Below are positions 1 to 7,140 of a stretch of DNA of 27,919 bases, in pieces. The position numbers were made by a program, and so were the translations under genes. Each line of letters begins with the position of its first letter. The first letter of the stretch is position 1. The DNA is from an uncultured Clostridia bacterium. GTDB lineage: Bacteria; Bacillota; Clostridia; TANB77; CAG-508. Location: positions 1 through 27,919 of the forward strand of contig CAKPOI010000020.1 in NCBI GenBank assembly GCA_934169775.1. The letters run 5' to 3'. The notes under the pieces were generated by a model. It saw only the letters and a list, made by a program, of their open reading frames with translations. It made no database searches and was not told where the DNA came from.

Positions 1-39
1 AACACTAGCACTAATTCTTAAAATTTTAGTGCTAATGTT
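1..39. terminator. Hairpin downstream of the beta-helix surface gene
   Basis: Seen: arms at 6-14 and 26-34 are perfect 9-bp complements (TAGCACTAA / TTAGTGCTA). The stem continues outward through one mismatch to AACA/TGTT, giving about 13 pairs around an 11-nt loop. It lies 3' of the minus-strand gene that ends at 159. No clear U-tract is visible on the minus strand before the window ends, so its role as a terminator is inferred. A second bulged hairpin (108-119 with 125-135) lies between it and the gene. Confidence 0.4.
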
Positions 40-158
40 TAAAAATTTTTGAGACATTTTCAAAAACTATTGACATATTTTGTTGGAATTTTTTTCCATT
101 TTTTGTTTATAGGAAAGTTTTTAGAACTTCCTATAATAGAACAATATCAATGCATTTT

Positions 159-1946
159 TTAATTTATTGCTGTTCCATTTACATATAGTGTATATCCATT
201 AAAGTCTATGTTACTGTAAGTTGTGTCATCATCTTCTAATGATGTTACATATGAGTCTCCTGTTAGTTTTATTTTTGTGTTACTGTCTATTTTTAAATCT
301 ATTTGTTTTGCTGTGTTTTCTGCATTTATTGTTCCTGTGTATTCACTGTTTGTTAGATTCATTTTTAGTGTTGATATATTGTCTATTTCTATGTTTCCCT
401 CTAGTGTTTGATCTTCTGCATTTAATGTTAGATTTCCTCCGTTTGAGCCTGTTGTTCCCCATTCTGTTGTTCCTTTACTACTTATTAAAGTGTTACTTCC
501 GTAAGATAGTTTACAATTTTTTAAGTTTATTATTGCGTCTGTGTTTGTTATAAAGAACATTGGTGCTGTTTTGTAATATTTTGAATTTGTTTGAATACTT
601 AAGTTTGAGTTTGTTGCTGTGAATGTTCCTGTTCCTTCTCCTGCGTCTCCTGACATTGATTGATATATCATTATTCCTGCTTGATCTGTTTCTCCTCTAT
701 TTCCTGTTCCACTTGCTGTTAATGTTGAGTTTGTTACTGTTGCTGTATTTTTTCCTTCTATTACTACCATTTGTGCTCCATTTGCTGTTCCTTCTGTGTT
801 TTCTATGCTTATGTCTCCTGTTGAGTATATTACTGGTGATCCGCTTCCGTTTGTTTCTAATTTAGAATCTTTTGCTATTACTGTTCCTTCTCCTCTGTCT
901 GTTGCTAATGTTGCACAACTTCCTCCTTGTGTTGTTATTTCTACGTTTTCTGCTTCTATATATCCTCCATATGTTGCGTCTAGTCCTCTTGATGAACTAC
1001 TTCCTGTTGTTTTTATTGTTGAATCACTTATATATATTTTTGAGTCTGTTCCTGTTGAAAATACTGCGTTACTTCCTTTTGCATTTGTTTCTATTGTTGC
1101 ATTTTTTATTGTTGTTGTTGAGTTTTTTGTTACTAGTATTCCTGAATTTATTCCATAGAATTCTGAGTTTTCTGTGTTTGTGCTGTCTCCTCCTGTTTTT
1201 GATATTGTTGCTCCTTCTATTGTTGCATTTCCTCCGTCTTCTACTAATATTGCACTTTTGTCACTTTCTGATGTTGTGTATTTTTCGCTTAATGTTTCTG
1301 TTTCTCCGGTCACTGTTTTTTCTCCTGTTGCTTCTGCTGTTTGACTTGAATTGTTCATTCCTTGTGGCATCATCTGTGTGCTTTGTGTGCTGTTTGTTTT
1401 ATTTATTATATTTTTTGCTATATATATTTGTCCTATTGTTAGTAATGTTGTTAATAGTATTGTGATTGCTACAAATATTATTTTTGTTTCTGTGCTTTTT
1501 AATGTTTCTCTTAATGTTAATTTGTTAAATCTTGATAATGCCATATATGTTATTAGTATTGCTATTATTAAGCCTTCTACTCCTAGTAGTATGCATTTAC
1601 CTGTTTCTATTTTTGTTTCGTTTTCTTGATTTTGCATTCCGTTTTGTCCTTGTGCATTGCTTGGTGGAGTTCCCATGTTGTTTGAGCTTGAATTTCCTGA
1701 TGGCATTTCTGATGCTGTTCCTTTGTTATTTGAATTTGAGTCTCCTGATGGTTTTTCTGGTGGTGTTCCCATGTTGCTTGAATTTGAATCTCCTGATGGC
1801 ATCTCTGGTGGTGTTCCTTGTGATTGTTGTGTTTCTCCTTTATTTGTTGTTTGGCTTGTGCTTGGTTCTTTCATTGTAAAATAACTGCATATTCCTAATG
1901 ATATTATTATTGCTATCATTATGATATTTTTTAAACTTCTTTTCAT
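159..1946 (-). CDS. Membrane-anchored beta-helix surface protein (Cthe_2159-like carbohydrate-binding type)
   Basis: The start is ATG at 1946, not the longer in-frame Met at 1991, because an AGGAGGAAA ribosome site (about 1951-1959) lies just upstream. The product has 595 residues. A first hydrophobic segment spans residues 8-23. Three degenerate 16-residue repeats of GTPPEMPSGDSN type follow at 44-95. Two more membrane helices lie at about 119-137 and 155-176. From about 230 to the end the protein is a Thr/Ser/Asn/Gly-rich series of short strands (patterns such as ATIEGATI, NATIETNAKG, DSTIKTTG) typical of a right-handed parallel beta-helix, predicted outside the cell. Clostridial proteins of this build are often annotated as carbohydrate-binding domain (Cthe_2159) proteins. 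It follows a two-component pair on the same strand and may be its target. The ligand is unknown, and an adhesin or polysaccharide-binding role is inference. Confidence 0.75.
   Translation of the reverse strand: MKRSLKNIIMIAIIISLGICSYFTMKEPSTSQTTNKGETQQSQGTPPEMPSGDSNSSNMGTPPEKPSGDSNSNNKGTASEMPSGNSSSNNMGTPPSNAQGQNGMQNQENETKIETGKCILLGVEGLIIAILITYMALSRFNKLTLRETLKSTETKIIFVAITILLTTLLTIGQIYIAKNIINKTNSTQSTQMMPQGMNNSSQTAEATGEKTVTGETETLSEKYTTSESDKSAILVEDGGNATIEGATISKTGGDSTNTENSEFYGINSGILVTKNSTTTIKNATIETNAKGSNAVFSTGTDSKIYISDSTIKTTGSSSSRGLDATYGGYIEAENVEITTQGGSCATLATDRGEGTVIAKDSKLETNGSGSPVIYSTGDISIENTEGTANGAQMVVIEGKNTATVTNSTLTASGTGNRGETDQAGIMIYQSMSGDAGEGTGTFTATNSNLSIQTNSKYYKTAPMFFITNTDAIINLKNCKLSYGSNTLISSKGTTEWGTTGSNGGNLTLNAEDQTLEGNIEIDNISTLKMNLTNSEYTGTINAENTAKQIDLKIDSNTKIKLTGDSYVTSLEDDDTTYSNIDFNGYTLYVNGTAIN
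1662..1817 (-). repeat. In-gene tandem repeats coding for a PEMPSG linker
   Basis: Three imperfect 48-bp units plus a partial fourth encode GTPPEMPSGDSNSSNM, GTPPEKPSGDSNSNNK, GTASEMPSGNSSSNNM and GTPPSNAQ. They form a flexible extracytoplasmic linker between membrane helices 1 and 2. Copy number in such repeats often varies between strains. Confidence 0.8.
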
Positions 1947-2106
1947 ATTTTTTCCTCCTTTTAATTTTTTATGATTTTTGTTTAAGAACAATTTATTGTT
2001 TTGTTTATGCGTTCAATTTATTTTTTATGGCTTTTTTGCTTTCTTTTTGTTCTTGATTTTTATTTTATCTTAAAACATTAAAAGAATATTAAATGAAAAA
2101 ATTTTT

Positions 2107-3306
2107 TTAATTTTTTTTGAATTTTACCGTGAATGTCGTGTATCCGTTTAATGATTGTACTTCTATTTTTCCATTATGGTTTGTTACTATATTTTTGGCT
2201 ATCGCTAGTCCTAGGCCGTATCTGTTTGAATTTCTATTTCTTGATTCGTCTGCTCTGTAAAATCTTTCAAATATTTTTTCTTGCATTTCTTTTGGTATTT
2301 CTTTTCCTTTGTTTGTTACTTTTAAGTTAATTTCATTTTTTTCTTTTTGTAATGTTACTTTTATTTCTCCTTCTTTTTCACTGTGTTTTATTGCATTATC
2401 TAATAGTATTGCTATTAGTTGTTTTATTTGTACATTGTTGCAATTTAGTTTTATGTTTTCTTGGATATTATATGTTAATTTTATTTGGTTTTCATACATT
2501 AGACTTTCAAATGTTAATACTTCTTTTTCTATTGTTTTTGATATGTCTTCTGTTTTATATTCTTCTTTTTTGGCCCCATTTTCTAGTTTGGCTAAGTCTA
2601 ATAAATTTGATATTAGTTCATTCATTCTTTCTGATTCACTTTTTATGTTTTCTAACCATTTTGTTTCTTTTGGCTCATTTTCTAATGCTTCTGCATTTGC
2701 CATTATTACTGCTACTGGTGTTTTTAGTTCGTGTGATGCGTCTGTTATGAATTGTTTTTGTTTGTTAAATGTTTCTATTACTGGCTTTATTATCCAGCTT
2801 GTTATTTTTGTCGATATTATTACTATTATTGTTTCTAATATTATAAATATTATTATTGACATTTTTAGTAGTGATTGTAATCTGTTTTTTGACATTTGGT
2901 TGTCTATTATTGTTAATGAATTTAATCCTTTGAATGAATATGAATAGTCTTCAAAATATAGATTTCCTATATATGTGGTTTTCGCGTCGTTTTTGTTTAA
3001 TATTTCTTGTGCTATTTCTTTTATTTGTTCGTCTGATATTTTACTTTGTGTGTGATTTAATATTTCTATTACTTCTTTTTCGTCATTGTATATTGCTGTG
3101 TATACTATTGTGTCCATAAAAATTGGTTCTGTTTTTGTTTTGCTTTCTGTTTGATTATCTACTTGGTTTTCTACTTGACCTTCTATTTGATTTTCTGCAA
3201 TTGGTGCTCCTTGGTTTTGCTTTCCGTTTTTTGCTTTTTCTGCATTAAAATCCGCATTATTAAATTCTGTATTATTAAAATCTACATTTTCGTTTCTTCT
3301 AAGCAT
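2107..3306 (-). CDS. Sensor histidine kinase, N-terminus frameshifted
   Basis: The open frame has 399 residues. A Gln/Asn-rich extracytoplasmic stretch (about 1-60) leads to a sensor region, a membrane helix (about 149-168), a HisKA domain with SHELKTP (phospho-acceptor H192) and a HATPase_c domain. The ATPase shows N-box LLDNAIKHS, F-box IFERFYR and G2 box YGLGLAIAK; the G1 box reads NKGKEIP, a departure from the usual DNGxGIP. The frame begins without the first membrane helix expected for this architecture. That helix is encoded just upstream (3307-3442) in a different frame after a good ribosome site, so the true gene probably began at 3442 and carries a 1-nt indel near 3400-3408. It lies 95 bp downstream of the cognate regulator. 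If the indel is real, the kinase is either a pseudogene or lacks its N-terminal anchor. Confidence 0.85.
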   Translation of the reverse strand: MLRRNENVDFNNTEFNNADFNAEKAKNGKQNQGAPIAENQIEGQVENQVDNQTESKTKTEPIFMDTIVYTAIYNDEKEVIEILNHTQSKISDEQIKEIAQEILNKNDAKTTYIGNLYFEDYSYSFKGLNSLTIIDNQMSKNRLQSLLKMSIIIFIILETIIVIISTKITSWIIKPVIETFNKQKQFITDASHELKTPVAVIMANAEALENEPKETKWLENIKSESERMNELISNLLDLAKLENGAKKEEYKTEDISKTIEKEVLTFESLMYENQIKLTYNIQENIKLNCNNVQIKQLIAILLDNAIKHSEKEGEIKVTLQKEKNEINLKVTNKGKEIPKEMQEKIFERFYRADESRNRNSNRYGLGLAIAKNIVTNHNGKIEVQSLNGYTTFTVKFKKN

Positions 3307-3442
3307 TTTGTTTAAGTTGTTTCTTATTTCTGTTTCTTCGTGTTTGTAGTCTTCATAATTGAAAATACATAATATACTTATTAAAAATATTGTTAATATG
3401 CCGAAATATTACTATAAATGTTTTTCTTTTTAGTTTTTCCAT
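3307..3442 (-). pseudogene. Out-of-frame N-terminus of the histidine kinase
   Basis: Reading the minus strand from ATG at 3442, with an AAAGGAA ribosome site at about 3453-3460, gives MEKLKRKTFIVIF. Moving to the next frame near 3400-3408 gives GILTIFLISILCIFNY followed by EDYKHEETEIRNNLNK, which runs straight into the kinase frame at 3306. Together these make a canonical positively charged N-terminus plus a membrane helix. Removing one base around the sequence GGCCGAAAT... on the + strand would restore one continuous gene. A sequencing error remains possible. Confidence 0.7.
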
Positions 3443-3537
3443 TTTTTGTTAAGTTCCTTTCTTTTTTATGTATGCTTTGTTAAGTTTACTTTGTAATTGA
3501 GCTTTGTGCATTTTTATTTTCTTTTATTGTGCTGAGT

Positions 3538-4221
3538 TTATTTTTGGGTTTCTAATTTATATCCTAATCCTCTTATTGCTTTTATTTGTGTTTCTGAACC
3601 TATGCTTTTTAGTTTTTTTCTTATAAATGATATATATGCTTCTAAATTGTTTGATTCACTTTCATTATCTAGTCCCCATACTTTTTCGTATATTTGTTCT
3701 TTTGATATTACTTGGTTTTGGTTTTTCATTAGATATTCTAATAACAAAAATTCTTTGCATATTATTTCTATTGTTTCATTTGTTTTTGTACAATATAGTG
3801 TTGTTGTTTTTGTGTTTAATTTCAGATCTCCCGCTTCTATGTAGTCTTTTTTTATTTGATTTTTATTCATTCTTAATTGTGCATTTACTCTTGCTACTAG
3901 TTCTTCTATATGAAATGGCTTTGTTATGTAATCATTTGCTCCTGAATTGAATCCTGTTAGTTTATCTTCTAACATTGATTTTGCTGTTAGCATTATTATT
4001 TTTGCTTCGATTTTTTCTTTTCTTATTTCTTTTAGGATTTCGAATCCGTTTATTTTTGGTAACATTACATCTAGTATTATTAAGTCATATATGTTTGTTA
4101 ATGCATTGTCTAATCCTCCTTCTCCGTCTTGATATGTGTCTACTACATAGTTTTCTTTTTTTAGTCTGCTTGCTATTACTTCTGCTATTTTTTGTTCGTC
4201 TTCTATTATCAATATTCTCAT
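3538..4221 (-). CDS. OmpR-family response regulator
   Basis: The product has 227 residues and is full length for the family. The receiver domain (1-115) has the acidic pair E7/D8, phospho-acceptor D51 in IILDVMLP, T79 and K101 in the KPF motif. The winged-helix trans_reg_C domain (about 125-225) ends in the typical IRGLGYKLE. A GAAAGGGAAG ribosome site precedes the ATG. It is the first gene of the unit regulator, kinase, surface protein on the minus strand and presumably controls transcription of that unit or of other envelope genes. Because the partner kinase appears frameshifted, the pathway may be inactive or cross-phosphorylated in this strain. Confidence 0.93.
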   Translation of the reverse strand: MRILIIEDEQKIAEVIASRLKKENYVVDTYQDGEGGLDNALTNIYDLIILDVMLPKINGFEILKEIRKEKIEAKIIMLTAKSMLEDKLTGFNSGANDYITKPFHIEELVARVNAQLRMNKNQIKKDYIEAGDLKLNTKTTTLYCTKTNETIEIICKEFLLLEYLMKNQNQVISKEQIYEKVWGLDNESESNNLEAYISFIRKKLKSIGSETQIKAIRGLGYKLETQK

Positions 4222-4293
4222 GTTTTCTCACTTCCCTTTCTGGTGTTTCTATTTTATCATATTTTTTTGTTTTTTTAAATATATTTTATTAAT

Positions 4294-4384
4294 GGTGTTT
4301 TTGGGGACGGACTCAAAAAACATCGATGTTTTGGGCTCCGAGCAACAAACATTAATGTTTTTGTGGTCGGAGCTAAATGTCATT
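4294..4384. repeat. REP-like palindrome array, three units
   Basis: Unit 1 (4294-4323) is the class-A form: GTGTTTTT, core GGGGACGGACTC, AAAAAACAT. Unit 2 (4325-4353) and unit 3 (4354-4383) are diverged class-B relatives with cores containing GCTCCGAGC and TGGTCGGAGC. The array fills the space between the response regulator start and the M23 gene. Unit 1 shares its 29-bp core with copies at 5655, 21080, 22150 and 23125. Confidence 0.85.
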
Positions 4385-4412
4385 AGTGGCTTGGCTTTTA
4401 GTGGCTTGGCTT
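4384..4412. repeat. 14-bp direct repeat upstream of the M23 gene
   Basis: TAGTGGCTTGGCTT occurs at 4384-4397 and again at 4399-4412. Each copy contains a TTGGCT that could serve as a -35 element for the gene starting at 4459, but no well-spaced -10 is clear. Confidence 0.6.
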
Positions 4413-4458
4413 AATGTAAAAATTTTTATATGGCTTTTGATGTTAGGTGGTGTATTCT

Positions 4459-5514
4459 ATGTTTATTAGGTGTTTTAAGTTTTCTAAAAATTTTATTATT
4501 GTTTTTTTAATTTTGATTTTTGTTTCTTGCTTTATGTATTCTTTTGCTCTTTCTTCTGATAATGGCACTGATTCTAATTTGAATATCACTTCTGATACTT
4601 CTAAAAGTTTTATTAAATGGGTCGATTTTAATGTTTCTTATGATGCTTTGAATGATACCTCTAAAATTGATATTTATTCTCATTCTAATGATTCTGATGT
4701 TAAATATAATTGGATTGAACTTTTGGCTTTTCTTGCTTGTAAAAATGGTGGTAATTTTAAGAATTATAAAAAATCTGATTTAGATGCTGTTGTTTCTAAA
4801 TTGAATTCTGGTTGTTCTATGGCTGATTTGACTCGCGATTTTAAGTATTATGATTATTATTTTGAAAGTTATTCTGCAATTCTTTCTAATTTTATTGGTA
4901 ATTTTTCTATTGAAAAGGAATTGGATGATGGTTCTCACGTTTTTGTTGATTCTTATGGTTTGAAGGCTTTTTTGCCTATTGCTAAAGGTTATAGTTTTAG
5001 CCATTATGATGATTTTGGCAATTCTCGTTCTTATGGTTTTAAGAGAACTCATCTTGGTAATGATTTAATGGGTAGTATTGGTACTCCTATTGTTTCTGTA
5101 GAGTCTGGCGTTGTTGAACATCTTGGTTGGAATCAATATGGTGGCTGGCGTATTGGTATTAGGAGTTTTGATGGTAAACGTTATTATTATTATGCTCACT
5201 TACGAAAAAATCACCCTTATGCTAAAGATTTGAAAGAGGGTGATTCTGTTAAAGCTGGTGATGTTATTGGTTACCTGGGTATGACTGGTTATAGCTTGAA
5301 GGAGAATGTTAATAATATTAATGTTCCTCATCTTCATTTTGGTTTGCAACTTATTTTTGATGAGTCTCAGGTTGATAGTCCTAATGAGATTTGGATTGAT
5401 GTTTATAATATTATTGAGTTTTTGAGAAAAAATCAAAGTCCTGTTTATATGGCTTTTCCTGATTCTAAAGATTATTCTAGAAAATTTGATTTTAATGATG
5501 CTTTGGGGGATTGA
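4459..5514 (+). CDS. Secreted or membrane-anchored M23 family metallopeptidase
   Basis: The start chosen is ATG at 4459, because AGGTGG (4445-4450) sits 8 nt upstream; GTG at 4447 overlaps that site. The product has 351 residues. Residues 11-30 form a hydrophobic signal or anchor segment. A poorly conserved region (about 31-170) of unknown role precedes the M23/LytM domain (about 190-305). The expected zinc ligands are present: H198 and D202 in HLGND, and H293 in HLHF, with H247 in YYYAH. M23 enzymes cut peptidoglycan cross-bridges or stem peptides, so a cell-wall remodelling role outside the membrane is likely. The VSC sequence near residue 24 is not a good lipobox. The gene stands alone, transcribed away from the two-component unit, and uses strongly T-ending codons. 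Confidence 0.9.
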   Translation: MFIRCFKFSKNFIIVFLILIFVSCFMYSFALSSDNGTDSNLNITSDTSKSFIKWVDFNVSYDALNDTSKIDIYSHSNDSDVKYNWIELLAFLACKNGGNFKNYKKSDLDAVVSKLNSGCSMADLTRDFKYYDYYFESYSAILSNFIGNFSIEKELDDGSHVFVDSYGLKAFLPIAKGYSFSHYDDFGNSRSYGFKRTHLGNDLMGSIGTPIVSVESGVVEHLGWNQYGGWRIGIRSFDGKRYYYYAHLRKNHPYAKDLKEGDSVKAGDVIGYLGMTGYSLKENVNNINVPHLHFGLQLIFDESQVDSPNEIWIDVYNIIEFLRKNQSPVYMAFPDSKDYSRKFDFNDALGD

Positions 5515-5518
5515 TGTT

Positions 5519-5626
5519 GTGAGTTTATGGTGTTAGTTTGATGATTGGGTGATTAATTCAGTGAGTTTATGATGTTAGTTTGATGATTGTTGGAACTTAT
5601 ATTATGAGTTTATGGCGGCAGATTGA
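5519..5626. repeat. Tandem repeat with 42-bp period after the M23 gene
   Basis: GTGAGTTTATGGTGTTAGTT... at 5519-5547 recurs at 5561-5589 with one difference in 29 bases. A decayed third copy (ATGAGTTTATGGCGGCAG) begins near 5604. It starts five bases after the M23 stop codon. No coding function is apparent. Confidence 0.75.
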
Positions 5627-5654
5627 CTTTTGGTTGCAGAGACTTGTTTTTTTT

Positions 5655-5687
5655 AGGTGTTTTTTGAGTCCGTCCCCAAAAACACCT
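5655..5687. repeat. REP-like palindrome, class A, reverse orientation
   Basis: AGGTGTTTTT and AAAAACACCT form a perfect 10-bp stem around a 13-nt loop TGAGTCCGTCCCC. It lies between two convergent genes (M23 and the HtrA-like gene), so it could also act as a bidirectional transcription barrier. Read on the minus strand, it matches the copies at 4294, 21080 and 22150. Confidence 0.88.
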
Positions 5688-5693
5688 AAACTT

Positions 5694-6824
5694 TTATTTT
5701 TTTCCTAATGTTATATTTATATTTTTTGTTATTTTTTTTCTAATTATTTTTAGTGTTACTTGGTCTCCTGGCTTTTTTGTGTAAATATATTCTCTTAAGT
5801 CATTCATTGTGTTTAATTCTTTGTCATCTATTGATACTATTATGTCTTTTTCTTCTAATTCACTTCCGTCTGCTGCTCCTTTTGGTGTTATTTGTGCTAC
5901 ATATATTCCTTTTTCAAATTTTACGTTTGTGTCTAAATATGGTATTACGTCTTTGTCATATGCATATATTCCTATTGTTGCTTGCTCGTATGTTCCTGTT
6001 TGTTTATATGATTCTATTATGGTTTTTACCACATTTATTGGTATTGCAAATCCTATTCCTTCTGCTGTTGATATTTTTACTGTGTTTATTCCTATTATTT
6101 CTCCATTTGGTGTTATTAGTGGCCCTCCACTGTTTCCTGGATTGATTGTTGCATCTGTTTGTATTAAGTCTGACATATATGTTTGATTGTTTTCTTCTTC
6201 TATTTTTATGCTTCTGTTTTTTGCACTTATTATTCCTGATGTTACTGTTCTTCTGAATTCAAATCCTATTGGATTTCCTATTGCATATACTGTTTCTCCT
6301 ACTCGTATTTTACTTGAGTTTCCTAGTGTTGCATAACTTAAGTTTTTTGCTTCTATTTTTGTTATTGATAGGTCTAGACTTTCGTCACTCCACATTACTT
6401 TTCCTTCATAATTTTGTCCGTTTTCTAAAGTGATATAACATTTGCTATATTTTTCTCCTGTTACATGTGCATTGCTTAATATATAGCCATTTTCTGCCAC
6501 TATTATTCCTGTTCCTAATCCTAGCTCTGATTCATTACTGTTTGATAATATTGAGCTTCCTGTACTTTTTAGTTTTGAGATTCCTACTACACTTTTTGTT
6601 GTTTCTTCTATTATATCTGCTATTGTTTGGCTTTTTTCTTCTACTTTTTCCACAGTTTGTGCACTTTCTGTGGATTGTACTTTTGTTGCTTCATAATCTC
6701 CGCTTTTTATTTCTATTTTGCTGTATGTTACATAAATATAAAAGCCGAATAACCATAATATCGCTACTATTATGGCTGTTATTGTTATTTTCTTTTTGTT
6801 GTTTTTTCTTTTTTTTCTTTTCAT
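5694..6824 (-). CDS. HtrA/DegP-like S1C serine protease with PDZ domain
   Basis: The product has 376 residues. A very basic cytoplasmic start (MKRKKRKNNKKK) precedes one membrane helix (13-33). A linker leads to a trypsin-like domain with the full catalytic triad: H120 in SNAH, D151 in SLDLS, and S232 in GNSGGPL. A single C-terminal PDZ domain (about 280-372) follows. Membrane-tethered HtrA proteases of this form degrade or refold damaged proteins outside the membrane. A GAAGGGAAGAG ribosome site precedes the ATG. The gene lies downstream of the AMP ligase on the same strand, but 316 bp and several palindromes separate them, so they are probably independent transcripts. Confidence 0.94.
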   Translation of the reverse strand: MKRKKRKNNKKKITITAIIVAILWLFGFYIYVTYSKIEIKSGDYEATKVQSTESAQTVEKVEEKSQTIADIIEETTKSVVGISKLKSTGSSILSNSNESELGLGTGIIVAENGYILSNAHVTGEKYSKCYITLENGQNYEGKVMWSDESLDLSITKIEAKNLSYATLGNSSKIRVGETVYAIGNPIGFEFRRTVTSGIISAKNRSIKIEEENNQTYMSDLIQTDATINPGNSGGPLITPNGEIIGINTVKISTAEGIGFAIPINVVKTIIESYKQTGTYEQATIGIYAYDKDVIPYLDTNVKFEKGIYVAQITPKGAADGSELEEKDIIVSIDDKELNTMNDLREYIYTKKPGDQVTLKIIRKKITKNINITLGKK

Positions 6825-6978
6825 GGAAAACTCTTCCCTTCTTATTTAGGCTTTTTAGTTCATTATGCAATTGCTGCTAATTTATATTTTGTGTTTTTTT
6901 CTTGTTTTTGCAATTTTTCTGAACTTTTTCTTTTTTAGTTTTTCCATTTTTTTCTTTTTTATTCTTTTTTATGAGCTG

Positions 6979-7007
6979 ATGTTTTTGGAGTCTGAGCCAA
7001 AAAACAT
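6979..7007. repeat. REP-like palindrome, diverged
   Basis: ATGTTTTT and AAAAAACAT bracket a core GGAGTCTGAGCC, which is a mutated form of the GGGGNCGGAGC core. The stem arms are preserved while the loop has drifted. Confidence 0.75.
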
Positions 7008-7020
7008 TAATATGCATAAT

Positions 7021-7088
7021 CTTTTTCAGAAAAATAAATATTATATATGAACACATATAATATTTATTTTTTATATAATTTGAAAAAG
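7021..7088. repeat. Long AT-rich inverted repeat between two palindromes
   Basis: Arms at 7031-7046 and 7055-7070 are 16-bp perfect complements (AAAATAAATATTATAT) around an 8-nt loop ATGAACAC. Outer arms CTTTTTCA (7021-7028) and TGAAAAAG (7081-7088) also pair. The whole is bracketed by REP-like units at 6979 and 7091, so the composite resembles a short nonautonomous mosaic element. Confidence 0.75.
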
Positions 7089-7090
7089 TA

Positions 7091-7140
7091 GTGTTTTTTT
7101 GCTCCGTCCCCAAAAGCATTGCTCTGGCTCCGAAAGCACC
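7091..7140. repeat. REP-like palindromes, class B, two overlapping units
   Basis: Unit 1 (7091-7119) has GTGTTTTTTT, core GCTCCGTCCCC and AAAAGCAT. Unit 2 (about 7114-7139) has core GCTCTGGCTCC and ends AAAGCACC. The array abuts the stop codon of the AMP ligase, so it forms that transcript's 3' end. Confidence 0.82.

Larger units (their letters stand above)
6825..7140. other. Intergenic stretch with palindromes, no gene
   Basis: This 316-bp gap holds no convincing coding frame. It contains a class-A/B intermediate palindrome (6979-7007), a long AT-rich hairpin (7021-7088) and a double class-B palindrome (7091-7140). No clear promoter for the HtrA-like gene was found. Confidence 0.6.

Noticed and set aside
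5655..5687. Class-A palindromes regarded simply as transcription terminators
   Set aside because: Identical copies also occur upstream of start codons (21080, 4294) and around the RAYT gene, and stems are followed by A-rich or mixed sequence instead of U-tracts. A terminator side-function at convergent genes remains possible.
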